Positions 24,737-32,692 of a stretch of DNA of 64,000 nt are shown one piece after another. Source of the stretch: an uncultured Clostridia bacterium (GTDB lineage Bacteria; Bacillota; Clostridia; Christensenellales; CAG-917); the NCBI GenBank assembly GCA_934277615.1, contig CAKQUV010000005.1, positions 1 to 64,000 of the forward strand, in the 5' to 3' direction. Numbering within the stretch: position 1 is the stretch's first letter; each line of letters begins with the position of its first letter. Under the pieces are notes generated by a model, which was not told the DNA's origin, did no database searches, and worked only from the letters and a program-made list of their open reading frames with translations. The position numbers and the translations under genes are program-made.

Positions 24737-25015
24737 ATGAGTACTTATCAAATTGTTATCACGTGCATATTTGCGGTAATGTCCGTACTCGGCTTTATCG
24801 TTATGGGCATTGACAAATCCAAGGCAAAGAAAGGGCAGTGGCGCATAAAAGAGGCGGTGCTGTTTGCGTTTGCGATTTTGGGCGGCGCAGTCGGCTCAAC
24901 GCTTGGAATGTACGCATTCCGCCACAAGACAAAACATTGGTATTTTGCGGTGTTCTTTCCCTTGCTTGCGCTTGTCGATATCGCGCTTTACGCCGTCGGC
25001 ATGTACTTCCTTTAA
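24737..25015 (+). CDS. DUF1294 small membrane protein
   Basis: 92 residues with two or three membrane helices (5-25, 41-61, 68-90) and the DUF1294 hallmark GIDKSKAKKGQWRIKEAVL followed by LGGAVGSTLGMYAFRHKTKHWYF. Widespread in bacteria and sometimes fused to cold-shock domains; function unknown. AGGA 6 nt before the ATG. Confidence 0.88.
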   Translation: MSTYQIVITCIFAVMSVLGFIVMGIDKSKAKKGQWRIKEAVLFAFAILGGAVGSTLGMYAFRHKTKHWYFAVFFPLLALVDIALYAVGMYFL

Positions 25016-25105
25016 TTGACAACCACACATTATCTTGCGTTTTGTCGGATAATTTCGACGAGAAAAACACAAATCGTATTATCTGAAAAAAATGTCGAAA
25101 ATCGG

Positions 25106-25134
25106 TTGCGCAAATTTCGCTTGTATGCTAACAT
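25106..25134 (+). promoter_or_regulatory. predicted promoter before the 40-codon reading frame
   Basis: TTGCGC (25106-25111), exact 17-bp spacer, TAACAT (25129-25134). Moderate match. Confidence 0.35.
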
Positions 25135-25162
25135 ACTTTCAATGTAAAGGTTGGAGGGCAAG

Positions 25163-25285
25163 ATGACTCAAAGCATTGTCAAGATCAAGAAAACTCTTCA
25201 CATTGTGACACCGAGTGTCGCATCGGATGTATTTTCTTCCTTCGACGAGTGCCTCATTCCCTCTATCGATACAATCATTGCCTAA
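25163..25285 (+). CDS. 40-aa small protein or leader peptide before the uracil permease
   Basis: A short frame, ATG 25163 to TAA 25283-25285, with an excellent ribosome-binding site (GGAGGG, 5 nt upstream). It encodes 40 residues (MTQSIVKIKKTLHIVTPSVA followed by a 20-residue tail ending SIDTIIA). A terminator hairpin begins 3 nt after the stop and the uracil permease gene follows 60 nt later. This geometry suits either a small protein with its own terminator or a leader peptide whose translation affects termination. No run of regulatory codons is present. Below usual gene-calling length. Confidence 0.5.
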   Translation: MTQSIVKIKKTLHIVTPSVASDVFSSFDECLIPSIDTIIA

Positions 25286-25287
25286 CG

Positions 25288-25316
25288 AAGATGTCCAAAA
25301 CGGACATCTTTTTTTT
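25288..25316 (+). terminator. terminator or attenuator before the uracil permease
   Basis: Stem AAGATGTCC / GGACATCTT with a 5-nt loop and eight T residues. It lies between the 40-codon frame and the permease gene, so read-through would decide permease expression if no promoter exists in 25317-25375. Confidence 0.8.
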
Positions 25317-25375
25317 GCCCTCGAAGGCAAATAAGGCTTATTTCGTCACAAACAATTACATATAGGAGAAAGACA

Positions 25376-27073
25376 ATGAACAATCAACTCGTTTATGACG
25401 TCAACGACAGACCGCCTTTTGGCAAGTTGCTCATCTTTGCATTCCAACAAGTGCTTGCAATTATGGCGGCAACCATCGCCGTGCCGACTATCATCGGTCT
25501 TCCGACGCAAATTCCCGCAGCAATCCTCGGCGCAGGTATCGGCACGATAGTGTACCTTCTCTTTACAAAATTCAAAAGCCCCGTTATTATATCCAGCTCG
25601 TTTGCGTTTTTGAGTTCGCTCTCGACGGCAATCGCATTCGGATATTGCGGAATTATCCTCGGCGGTATTTTGGCAGGTCTTGTGTACGTAGTGCTTGCAC
25701 TCATCATCAAATTCGTTGGTAGCAAATGGGTATCCAAACTTATGCCTCCCGTCATCATCGGGCCTACGGTTGCGCTCATCGGTCTTTCTTTGGCGGGCAG
25801 TGCAATGGGGGACATCGTCAAGGCAAGCGGTGCAACAGTCAATGCAAGCTACAACCTCGTCGCTCTCCTGTGCGGTCTCGTAACGCTTATCACAATCTGC
25901 GTTTGCTCCACTCAAAAGAAATTCAAAATGGGACGTCTTATCCCGTTCATCATCGGTATCGGCACGGGCTATGCGGTGGCTTCATTCTTCTCGATTTTCG
26001 GATACTGCTTCGACGTTGAATACCTCAAGATAGTCAACTGGAAACCGCTCGTTGAAAACTTCGTAAAGGACGGCTCTTTTACAGGCGTAACCGCTTTCTT
26101 GAACTATCCCGACTTTGCGCTTATCGAAGCTATTAAAGAACTCGTAAACGGCAACGTAAGCGAGGCTATCTTGACTGCAAGCAAAGGCACTGCAACGACC
26201 ATCACTTGGGCGGGCGTCGGTGAAATTATGCTTGCGTTCATCCCTGTCGCACTCGTCGTCTTTGCAGAGCATATCGCAGACCATAAGAACCTCGGCTCCA
26301 TCATCGGACGCGACCTCGTTGAGGGTGAACCCGGTCTTTGCCGCACACTCCTCGGCGACGGCGTTGGCTCAATCGTCGGTACGGTATTCGGTATTTGCCC
26401 CAACACCACTTACGGCGAAAGCGTCGGCTGCGTTGCAATCACCAAAAACGCTTCCGTATCCACAATCTTCACGGCGGCGATTATGTGCATAATCCTCTCC
26501 TTCATCAGCCCGATTATGGCGCTGTTGCAAACAATCCCCAGCTGCGTAATGGGCGGCGTATGCCTCACGCTCTACGGATTTATCGCTGTCAGCGGTCTTA
26601 AAATGTTCAAAGACATCGACCTCGGCGACAATAAGAATCTCTTTACGGTATCCACAATCCTCATCGCGGGTATCGGCGGACTCTCAATCAAAATCCCGTA
26701 CAAGATACTTGCAAGCGACGTAATCGGTCAAACCATAGATAAGGGCGCAATCGTAGACGTAGTGCTTAACCCCGCCGGAACGGTTGAAAAGACAATCACA
26801 ATCACCTCTATCGCAACCGCGCTTATCCTCGGTATCGTAGTGCACGCAATTATCCAAGCAATCGAGAAAAAGCAAGGCGACGACAAGCAATCCGACGAGC
26901 CCGAAAGCCTTATCGCGGGCGCAATCGCTCCCAAAGCAAACTTTGAGGTCGGCGTAAACGAAATCGCAATCGAAGAGCAAAAGGAAAGGGAAGAGGCAGT
27001 CGTCGAAGAATTCCGCAAGGAAGAGGCGCAAGATGCTCAAGAGGACGGCGAAACGGCAAACACGGAAGAATAA
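25376..27073 (+). CDS. uracil/xanthine permease, NCS2 family
   Basis: 565-residue nucleobase:cation symporter (UraA-like). The NCS2 pattern is clear: FAFQQVLAIMAATIAVPTIIGLP in helix 1, LMPPVIIGPTVALIGLSLAG, VALVVFAEHIADHKNLG (helix 8 with the substrate Glu and His) and GICPNTTYGESVGCVAITK (helix 10). About 14 helices. Together with upp just downstream it forms a uracil salvage unit. The C-terminus extends well past the family length in an acidic tail of about 35 residues (EEQKEREEAVVEEFRKEE onward). RBS AGGAGAA. Confidence 0.92.
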   Translation: MNNQLVYDVNDRPPFGKLLIFAFQQVLAIMAATIAVPTIIGLPTQIPAAILGAGIGTIVYLLFTKFKSPVIISSSFAFLSSLSTAIAFGYCGIILGGILAGLVYVVLALIIKFVGSKWVSKLMPPVIIGPTVALIGLSLAGSAMGDIVKASGATVNASYNLVALLCGLVTLITICVCSTQKKFKMGRLIPFIIGIGTGYAVASFFSIFGYCFDVEYLKIVNWKPLVENFVKDGSFTGVTAFLNYPDFALIEAIKELVNGNVSEAILTASKGTATTITWAGVGEIMLAFIPVALVVFAEHIADHKNLGSIIGRDLVEGEPGLCRTLLGDGVGSIVGTVFGICPNTTYGESVGCVAITKNASVSTIFTAAIMCIILSFISPIMALLQTIPSCVMGGVCLTLYGFIAVSGLKMFKDIDLGDNKNLFTVSTILIAGIGGLSIKIPYKILASDVIGQTIDKGAIVDVVLNPAGTVEKTITITSIATALILGIVVHAIIQAIEKKQGDDKQSDEPESLIAGAIAPKANFEVGVNEIAIEEQKEREEAVVEEFRKEEAQDAQEDGETANTEE

Positions 27074-27110
27074 TCCGCATAAAATAAGTAAAAAATATCA
27101 GAGGCTATAT

Positions 27111-27749
27111 ATGAAAGAATATCCAAACGTAACAATCTTCAATCATCCGCTCATCCAACACAAAGTTGCAATCTTGCGCGATGAAAAGACAAGTATGAAA
27201 GAGTTTAGAGAACTCGTTGAGGAAATCACCACGCTTATGGTATACGAGGCGTTCAAAGACGTTCCCACCAAAAAAGTCATGGTCAAAACTCCTCTCGAAG
27301 AGTGCGAACAGACTATGGTCGCAGACGGCGCGGTTACAATCGTTCCCATTTTGCGCGCAGGTCTAGGTATGGTCAACGGCGTGCATACGCTCTTCCCGAC
27401 CGCAAGAGTAGGGCATATCGGACTCTATCGCGACGAGGAAACGCTTGAACCGCACGAGTACTATTGCAAGCTTCCCGACGGCATCGAAAACTCCGTCGCA
27501 ATCCTTCTCGATCCCATGCTCGCAACCGGCGGCAGCGCAGTCGGCGCAATCGACCTTCTCAAAAAGCGCGGTTGCAAAGAAATTCGCCTCATGAACATCA
27601 TCGGCGCACCCGTCGGCGTCGAAACCGTCGCCAATGCGCATCCCGACGTAAAAATCTACGTTTCCACTCTCGATCGCCAACTCAACGACGTAGGATATAT
27701 TCTACCTGGGTTGGGCGATGCCGGCGACCGCCTTTTCGGCACGAAATAA
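27111..27749 (+). CDS. upp: uracil phosphoribosyltransferase
   Basis: 212-residue enzyme converting uracil and PRPP to UMP. Conserved blocks: NHPLIQHKVAILRDEKT at the N-terminus, the PILRAGLGMVNG loop, the PRPP-binding DPMLATGGSAVGAIDLLKKRG and the uracil-binding YILPGLGDAGDRLFGTK end, all full length. ATG 27111 with GAGG 6 nt before. It follows the permease by 37 nt in the same operon. Confidence 0.97.
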   Translation: MKEYPNVTIFNHPLIQHKVAILRDEKTSMKEFRELVEEITTLMVYEAFKDVPTKKVMVKTPLEECEQTMVADGAVTIVPILRAGLGMVNGVHTLFPTARVGHIGLYRDEETLEPHEYYCKLPDGIENSVAILLDPMLATGGSAVGAIDLLKKRGCKEIRLMNIIGAPVGVETVANAHPDVKIYVSTLDRQLNDVGYILPGLGDAGDRLFGTK

Positions 27750-27776
27750 AACGCCCAAAGCGCAACTAACTGTGTC

Positions 27777-27839
27777 AACACCCATCCGCTACAAAATCAC
27801 GTACGCTTTAGTACGTTGGTTTTGTATCGGGTGGGTGTT
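27777..27839 (+). repeat. long stem-loop element H2 (covarying family)
   Basis: Outer stem AACACCCATCCG (27777-27788) / CGGGTGGGTGTT (27828-27839), inner TACAAAATC / GGTTTTGTA and apical ACGTAC...GTACGT. It shares its inner sequence with H1 at 4077, while the outer stem differs but still pairs. It starts 28 nt after the upp stop and may act as its transcription end. Confidence 0.7.
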
Positions 27840-27887
27840 TCCTTGTTATTTATCGCTTTGGACGCTTTATTGTCATAACGCCAAATA

Positions 27888-27952
27888 GCGAATAACTTCG
27901 GCAGAGCCGTCCGCCCGTCAACTCATTTACGCATAGTAAATTAGGGTTGCTG
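27888..27952 (+). repeat. stem-loop element H3
   Basis: GCGAATAACTTCGGCAGAGCC then CAACTCATTTAC...GTAAATTAGGGTTG. Related to H4 at 30318 but with the right half of the outer stem lost. Confidence 0.6.
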
Positions 27953-27988
27953 TCAATGGGGTGTTTTCGCGTTCTTCATCTATGCAAC

Positions 27989-28093
27989 TGCGCCATAGGC
28001 GCAATATCACTTTTTGCGTAAGCAAAAAATATCACTTGCGCAAAGCGCAAATATCACTGCGCCATAGGCGCAATATCACTCTCGCTTTGCGAG
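27989..28093 (+). repeat. array of five small hairpins joined by (A)ATATCACT
   Basis: Five different palindromes in a row: TGCGCC-ATA-GGCGCA, TTTTTGC-GTAA-GCAAAAA, TTGCGC-AAA-GCGCAA, TGCGCC-ATA-GGCGCA and CTCGC-TTT-GCGAG. Each is separated from the next by ATATCACT or AATATCACT. A second array with other stems but the same linker is at 49674. No open frame, no match to CRISPR geometry. Confidence 0.8.
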
Positions 28094-28203
28094 AACGTAG
28101 TTTTTGCAAAAAAACTAATATCTCGTATTTACATTTCCGTCGTCTTGTGTTAATATACTTTATATAGGGTATATCCTATATTATATTTTTTGTGAGGCTT
28201 AAT

Positions 28204-28428
28204 ATGGCAAAGAAAAAAGGTGACTATTTCGGTTGGGGTTACGTTATCAGCGTAATTCTGGCAATCATTCCCGTTACCGCATGGATTTTGGGTTTTGTAA
28301 CCAGATTCAAAGAAGGCAAAATCGTCGCAGGTCTTATTCGTTTGATTTTCGGTTTCACGATTGTATGGATTCTCGACATTATCTTTATGATAGTTTCAAA
28401 GCACATTTGCAGACTTTTGCCTTGCTGA
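28204..28428 (+). CDS. small membrane protein, 74 aa
   Basis: 74 residues beginning MAKKKGDYFGWGYVISVILA, with two membrane helices (about 13-35 and 48-66) separated by a basic RFKEGKIVAG loop. Such short two-helix proteins with a FGWGYV start are frequent and uncharacterised in Clostridia. ATG 28204 has GAGG 7 nt upstream. A 51-codon frame starts 6 nt after its stop. Confidence 0.65.
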   Translation: MAKKKGDYFGWGYVISVILAIIPVTAWILGFVTRFKEGKIVAGLIRLIFGFTIVWILDIIFMIVSKHICRLLPC

Positions 28429-28434
28429 TAAGTT

Positions 28435-28590
28435 ATGACTATCGTATATTCTGACAAGACGTTTATAGACAAAAGGCAGGCCCTAAGCGAGTTTGCCTTT
28501 TGTCATTTTCCGCTGACTGTCGAGGTGGACGGCGAGGCGCTGACGTTTGATTGCTTCAGCACGCTTGAAACGTATTTCTTGTCGCATTGA
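28435..28590 (+). CDS. possible 51-aa protein
   Basis: ATG 28435 to TGA 28588-28590, starting 6 nt after the small membrane protein gene. The product (MTIVYSDKTFIDKRQALSEF then FAFCHFPLTVEVDGEALTF) has alternating strand-like residues and a codon usage like its neighbours, but no strong ribosome-binding site. It is below usual gene-finder limits. Function unknown. Confidence 0.4.
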   Translation: MTIVYSDKTFIDKRQALSEFAFCHFPLTVEVDGEALTFDCFSTLETYFLSH

Positions 28591-28720
28591 CTGTTTTATT
28601 TGTCCAAAAGCGGCGCATAAAATGCCGTTTTGGCAATAATCGCGCAATATTTACATTTGCGTGCGTTTGAAAAGATATAGTTATACGTCATTGATTTAGG
28701 CGTATATTAAGGGGTAAATT

Positions 28721-30301
28721 ATGCAAGAAGAAACTGCGGTGCAATCTGCGCCGATCGAAGTGGGCGAAAGACTGTCAAATCGCAATCTGTTTATGTTTGC
28801 GTTGGGCACGCTCGGAAGAGATTTCCTTTACAATTTTTTCAACGGATACCTTTTGTCGTTTTGCGTTTTTACCAAGACGCTCAACGACGCACAATTCTCG
28901 GCAATCACCGCAATTATAGTGGCGGCGCGTATATTCGACGCTTTCAACGATCCCGTTATGGGCGGTATCGTCGAAAATACTCGCACCAAGTGGGGCAAGT
29001 ACAAGCCGTGGCAACTTATCGGCAGTGTGCTTACAGCAGGCGTTATCATCGCGCTGTTCTCCATTCCCGCGCAAGGGTGGGGCTTTATCGGGCTGCTTGC
29101 CGCTATGTACTTTATGTTCTCCATCACGTATACGATGAACGACATCTCGTATTGGGGAATGATGCCCACGCTTACGAGCAATCCGCACGACAGAGATAAG
29201 CTTATGACCGTCACGCAAATATCCGTCGGTATCGGCGGTGGCCTTGCGGGTATCGTCGTGCCTACGCTTGCAATGGGCGATAGTCCTCTCGGCGGAAGCG
29301 CAAGCAACGCATTTGCCATTATGTCGGTCTTTGCGGGCGTGATTATGTGTCTTTTCCAATTGTTCACCATATTCGGCGTCAAGGAAAAACCGCTCCCCAA
29401 ACAATTGATGAAGACTCCGCCTATGAAGATAAAGGATATGTTCAAAGTCCTCTTCAAAAACGACCAACTTATGTGGTGTGCGCTCGTATTGTTGTTGTTC
29501 AGCGTCGGCACTAACGTCGTAGGCGGTGGCCTCGGTATGATGTATATCTACTTTGACAACGCATACAACGGCACGCTTTGGATGGTATTCGGCATTGGTT
29601 TCGCCATCTCTTCCACCGTCTTTACACTCTTTTACCCGGGGCTTGCCAAAAAATTCGGAAGGAACAAATTGTTTTACTCATGCGGTATTGCAATAATCGC
29701 GGGCTACGCAATTATGATGATATTCGGGCTTACCGTACCCAAAATCGAGTTGTTCACGTTGTCAATCCCGTTCCTCAATTGGAATCTGACAATAACGCTC
29801 CGTTATCTTCTTATGTTCCTTGCATACGCAGTTGCGGGCTGGGGCGGCGGACTGTATATGATTATGGTTATCAACATAACCAACACCGTCGAATACAACG
29901 AGTTCAAGACGGGCAAGCGCGACGAAGGCTTGATTTTTGCGCTACGTCCGTTCACGTCAAAGCTTGCTTCGGCACTTTCGCAAGGTATGGTGTCGCTCGT
30001 TTATATCATGGCCAACGTCTTGCCGTACACCAACAGGCTTACGGAAATAGATAGAAAATTGAGCACCGAAACGCCCGAACAAGTCGTTGCCGCTGTTCAA
30101 GCGGATAATCCGACGGGTATCAAAGTATTGCTCGTATGCACTTGCGTGATACCGATGGTTTTCCTTGCCGTCGCACTCATCATTTACAAGAAGAAATGCG
30201 TGCTCAACGAGAGCAGAATGGACGAGATTATTGCAACAATCGATGCACGAAAAGCGGAAGAAGCGGAAAAAGAAAATGCAGACGAAGAAGTTACCGCATA
30301 A
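28721..30301 (+). CDS. GPH family sugar:cation symporter (MFS)
   Basis: 526-residue transporter of the glycoside-pentoside-hexuronide:cation symporter family (MelB/XynB-like). Recognised from FALGTLGRDFLYNFFNGYLLSF at helix 1, the ARIFDAFNDPVMGGIVENTRTKWGKYKPW loop after helix 2, which carries the cation-site Asp residues, and twelve helices. The C-terminus ends in a charged tail (RKAEEAEKENADEEVTA). RBS AAGGGG. Monocistronic and not next to a glycosidase, so the sugar cannot be inferred. Confidence 0.88.
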   Translation: MQEETAVQSAPIEVGERLSNRNLFMFALGTLGRDFLYNFFNGYLLSFCVFTKTLNDAQFSAITAIIVAARIFDAFNDPVMGGIVENTRTKWGKYKPWQLIGSVLTAGVIIALFSIPAQGWGFIGLLAAMYFMFSITYTMNDISYWGMMPTLTSNPHDRDKLMTVTQISVGIGGGLAGIVVPTLAMGDSPLGGSASNAFAIMSVFAGVIMCLFQLFTIFGVKEKPLPKQLMKTPPMKIKDMFKVLFKNDQLMWCALVLLLFSVGTNVVGGGLGMMYIYFDNAYNGTLWMVFGIGFAISSTVFTLFYPGLAKKFGRNKLFYSCGIAIIAGYAIMMIFGLTVPKIELFTLSIPFLNWNLTITLRYLLMFLAYAVAGWGGGLYMIMVINITNTVEYNEFKTGKRDEGLIFALRPFTSKLASALSQGMVSLVYIMANVLPYTNRLTEIDRKLSTETPEQVVAAVQADNPTGIKVLLVCTCVIPMVFLAVALIIYKKKCVLNESRMDEIIATIDARKAEEAEKENADEEVTA

Positions 30302-30317
30302 GCGCACTATTTAGCGA

Positions 30318-30404
30318 ATAACTGCGTCAGAGTCGTCCGATTGCCAACTCATTTACGATTAGTAAATTTGGGTTGCCCCTCGGACGGCTCTTCCTTGTTC
30401 TTCA
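30318..30404 (+). repeat. stem-loop element H4
   Basis: Outer arms GAGTCGTCCGA / TCGGACGGCTC (one G-T pair) enclosing CAACTCATTTAC...GTAAATTTGGGTTG. Located just after the symporter gene and related to H3. The rest of 30302-30518 is AT-rich and featureless. Confidence 0.6.
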
Positions 30405-30518
30405 TCTAAATATTGCGCTTATGCACCGATTTATTCTTATTAAAGCCTCTCGTTTTTACCGAAAGGAAGATAAAAATAATAATTATTTATTATTATAGCG
30501 AAAATGTGCCTTTTTCGT

Positions 30519-30547
30519 TTGACAAAAAGATTGCTTTTTGGTAAATT
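30519..30547 (+). promoter_or_regulatory. promoter of rplU-prp-rpmA
   Basis: Consensus TTGACA (30519-30524), exact 17-bp spacer, TAAATT (30542-30547). It leaves a 5' leader of about 78 nt. Confidence 0.65.
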
Positions 30548-30553
30548 TAATGT

Positions 30554-30631
30554 CGAGCCGCTCGAAAGTGGTTTTTAAGTCAATCATAGATTGCACCTAT
30601 GTCGGCGAGACTGGTTAGAGGAGGTAAAACA
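30554..30631 (+). promoter_or_regulatory. rplU leader, possible L21-type autoregulatory leader
   Basis: About 78 nt between the predicted start of transcription and rplU, with ACCT (upstream) able to pair to AGGT of the ribosome-binding site. Ribosomal protein L21 leaders are known at this position in Bacillota. I cannot confirm the conserved fold by eye. Confidence 0.3.
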
Positions 30632-30940
30632 ATGTACGCAATAGTTGAATGTGGCGGCAAACAATACAAGGTCGAGAAAGACATGCTCGTCAAAGTCGAG
30701 AAACTCGATGCCGAAATCGGCGACGTGGTAGAACTCAAAGCCCTTATGTTTGTTGACGACAACGGCAATGTGAAAGCAGGCACCGACGCACAAACCGTAA
30801 AGGTCAGCGCAAAGGTCAACGCTCAGGACAAGTTCCCCAAAGTGTTGGTTTTCCATTACAAGTCCAAGAAGAACATCAGAAAGCGTCAAGGTCATCGTCA
30901 ACCCTACACAGAGTTGAAGATTGTCTCTATCGAGGGCTAA
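30632..30940 (+). CDS. rplU: 50S ribosomal protein L21
   Basis: 102-residue bL21. It is full length with MYAIVECGGKQYKVEKD, a central VKVSAKVNAQDKFPKVLVFHYKSKKNIRKRQGHRQPYTELKI (the conserved basic KxKKxxRxxxGHRQPxT motif that contacts 23S rRNA). ATG 30632 has GAGGAGGT 7 nt upstream. First gene of the classic rplU-prp-rpmA operon. Confidence 0.97.
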   Translation: MYAIVECGGKQYKVEKDMLVKVEKLDAEIGDVVELKALMFVDDNGNVKAGTDAQTVKVSAKVNAQDKFPKVLVFHYKSKKNIRKRQGHRQPYTELKIVSIEG

Positions 30941-30946
30941 TCTAAG

Positions 30947-31276
30947 ATGGTCAAAGTCAAGTTTTCAACACGAAACGGCAAGTTTGTCGGAGTGGAATGC
31001 AGCGGCCATTGCGAATATGCCGAAGAGGGCGCGGACATAGTTTGCGCGGCACTCAGTTCGGTTGTTCAGACGGCAGTGCTCGGCATTATGCAAATCGTAG
31101 GCGTGAACATTGCATACGAGACAAACGCTCAGGACGGATATCTCTTTGCAATGTTGCCAAAGGATATGAAACCGTCGCAAGAACACGACGCCGACGTGAT
31201 ATTGAAAACAGCTTACTTAGGGGCGTCCGACCTCTACGAAAACTTTTCGGACTTTATATCATTGGAGGTAGAATAA
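30947..31276 (+). CDS. prp: ribosomal-processing cysteine protease Prp
   Basis: 109-residue protease that removes the N-terminal extension of L27 in Bacillota. Catalytic residues are visible: His21 in [11 protein letters not shown] and Cys33 in DIVCAALSS. Position between rplU and rpmA is diagnostic. The neighbouring L27 carries the expected cleavage sequence, so enzyme and substrate are both present. Confidence 0.95.
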   Translation: MVKVKFSTRNGKFVGVECSGHCEYAEEGADIVCAALSSVVQTAVLGIMQIVGVNIAYETNAQDGYLFAMLPKDMKPSQEHDADVILKTAYLGASDLYENFSDFISLEVE

Positions 31277-31277
31277 T

Positions 31278-31559
31278 ATGTTTATGAATATACAATTGTT
31301 CGCTCATAAAAAAGGTACAGGTTCTTCTCACAACGGTCGTGATAGCGAATCCAAGAGACTTGGACCCAAACGCGCAGATGGTCAATTTGTTCTCGCAGGC
31401 AACATCCTTGTTCGTCAAAGAGGCACCAAATATCATCCGGGCAACAACGTATCAATCGGCAAGGACGACACTTTGTTCGCACTTATCGACGGCGTTGTGA
31501 AATTTGAGCGTGTTGGTAAAGACAAAAAACAAGTATCGGTTTACGCACAAGAACAATAA
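31278..31559 (+). CDS. rpmA: 50S ribosomal protein L27 with cleavable N-terminal extension
   Basis: 93-residue bL27. The N-terminus [13 protein letters not shown] contains the Prp site, with cleavage expected between Phe and Ala so that the mature protein starts AHKKG and reaches the peptidyl-transferase centre. The core [29 protein letters not shown] is canonical. GGAGG lies 9 nt before ATG 31278; ATG 31284 is an alternative. Confidence 0.97.
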   Translation: MFMNIQLFAHKKGTGSSHNGRDSESKRLGPKRADGQFVLAGNILVRQRGTKYHPGNNVSIGKDDTLFALIDGVVKFERVGKDKKQVSVYAQEQ

Positions 31560-31569
31560 CAACAGACAA

Positions 31570-31598
31570 TGCTCCGCTCAATAATGGGCGGAGTTTTT
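31570..31598 (+). terminator. terminator of rplU-prp-rpmA
   Basis: Stem CTCCGCTC / GGGCGGAG with a 6-nt loop and TTTTT tail, 13 nt after the rpmA stop. Confidence 0.75.
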
Positions 31599-31787
31599 CT
31601 ATATTTTTGCAACCGCTCGATTTAGGCGCTTTATGTCTAATCAAAGGCGTTTCCGATTGCAAATAGAATCGGCGTTCATTTTTCGTTTGTTTGAATTTCA
31701 AGAATGATTTTCAAAGCGGTGGGAATGATATTCGAGCGGTGCAGATTATATACAAATGAACGTGCGCACGCGTGCGCGCGAGGGATT

Positions 31788-32600
31788 ATGGAGCTTATTA
31801 CCTTTACAATACCCAAAACCGACACTTTCGACGTGGGACAAACCCTTGATTGCGGTCAGGTTTTTCGTTACGTCAAAACCGAGAACGGATATAGAGTGTA
31901 TGCGCTCAATCACGTGGCGTATATCGAGGAAAGAGCGAATGAATATGTCGTCGAGTGCGACGATAAGGATTTTTTCCTCAAATACTTCGATTTCGACACA
32001 GATTATGCGTATATTCAAAGCAGGGTTCAGGACGGCGGATTTGTATCCGACGCAATAGAATTCGGCAAAGGCATACACATTTTGCGGCAAGATCCCGTGG
32101 AAAGCGTTTTTTCGTTCATAATTTCGCAAAACAATCATATACCTCGTATTAAGGGGATAATCGAGCGCATATGCGACGCACTCGGCGAAGATATGGGCGC
32201 ATACCACGCTTTCCCGAGCGTAGAGAAGCTTGCGTCGGCAGGCGTTGAGTTCTATACGTCGATAGGAGCAGGGTATAGAGCGGAATATCTTGACAGAGTG
32301 GCAAAAACGCTCGTAGGCGAGGACGTGAATAGTTGGAAGAGCCTATCCACTCCCGATTTGAGAGCGAAACTCTTGTCCTTGCACGGCGTGGGAAGAAAAG
32401 TTGCGGATTGCGCGCTTTTGTTCGGATTCGGAAGATTCGACGTTTTTCCCGTCGATACGTGGATAAAAAAGATATACGATGAGGAATTTGAGGGCGCAGC
32501 GCCCGAAAAAATGTCCGAATTGCTTGTGCAAAAGTACGGGAAGTACGCAGGTTTTGTGCAACAATGGGTGTTTTATTACAAAAGAGTAAAAAAAGTATAG
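31788..32600 (+). CDS. 8-oxoguanine DNA glycosylase, OGG1-type (HhH-GPD)
   Basis: 270-residue base-excision enzyme. Residues 1-95 match the OGG N-terminal domain (FDVGQTLDCGQVFRYVKTENGY). The HhH-GPD domain has SFIISQNNHIPRIKGII, LHGVGRKVADCALLFGFG with the catalytic Lys of the hairpin-helix-hairpin, and FPVDTWIKK with the catalytic Asp. It should excise 8-oxoG and cleave by its lyase activity. ATG 31788 with GAGGG upstream is preferred because earlier starts extend into non-conserved sequence. Confidence 0.9.
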   Translation: MELITFTIPKTDTFDVGQTLDCGQVFRYVKTENGYRVYALNHVAYIEERANEYVVECDDKDFFLKYFDFDTDYAYIQSRVQDGGFVSDAIEFGKGIHILRQDPVESVFSFIISQNNHIPRIKGIIERICDALGEDMGAYHAFPSVEKLASAGVEFYTSIGAGYRAEYLDRVAKTLVGEDVNSWKSLSTPDLRAKLLSLHGVGRKVADCALLFGFGRFDVFPVDTWIKKIYDEEFEGAAPEKMSELLVQKYGKYAGFVQQWVFYYKRVKKV

Positions 32601-32627
32601 ACAAAATGTATAAAATGCGCTAAAATA
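32599..32627 (+). promoter_or_regulatory. promoter of the NYN gene
   Basis: TAGACA (32599-32604), exact 17-bp spacer, TAAAAT (32622-32627), overlapping the stop codon of the glycosylase gene. Confidence 0.5.
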
Positions 32628-32692
32628 GACTTAACAATACAAAAAGGATATATCAAGTCCGCTTTTGTGCGACTTGGAAGAGGAGAAAGATT

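Noticed and set aside
25015..25162. PyrR-type attenuator or known riboswitch before the uracil permease
   Set aside because: No PyrR-binding loop consensus or riboswitch core could be read; only the short frame and hairpin are supported.
27989..28093. CRISPR array
   Set aside because: The constant word is only 8-9 nt and the variable parts are palindromes of 13-18 nt, unlike 23-37 nt repeats with unique 30-nt spacers; no cas genes are present.
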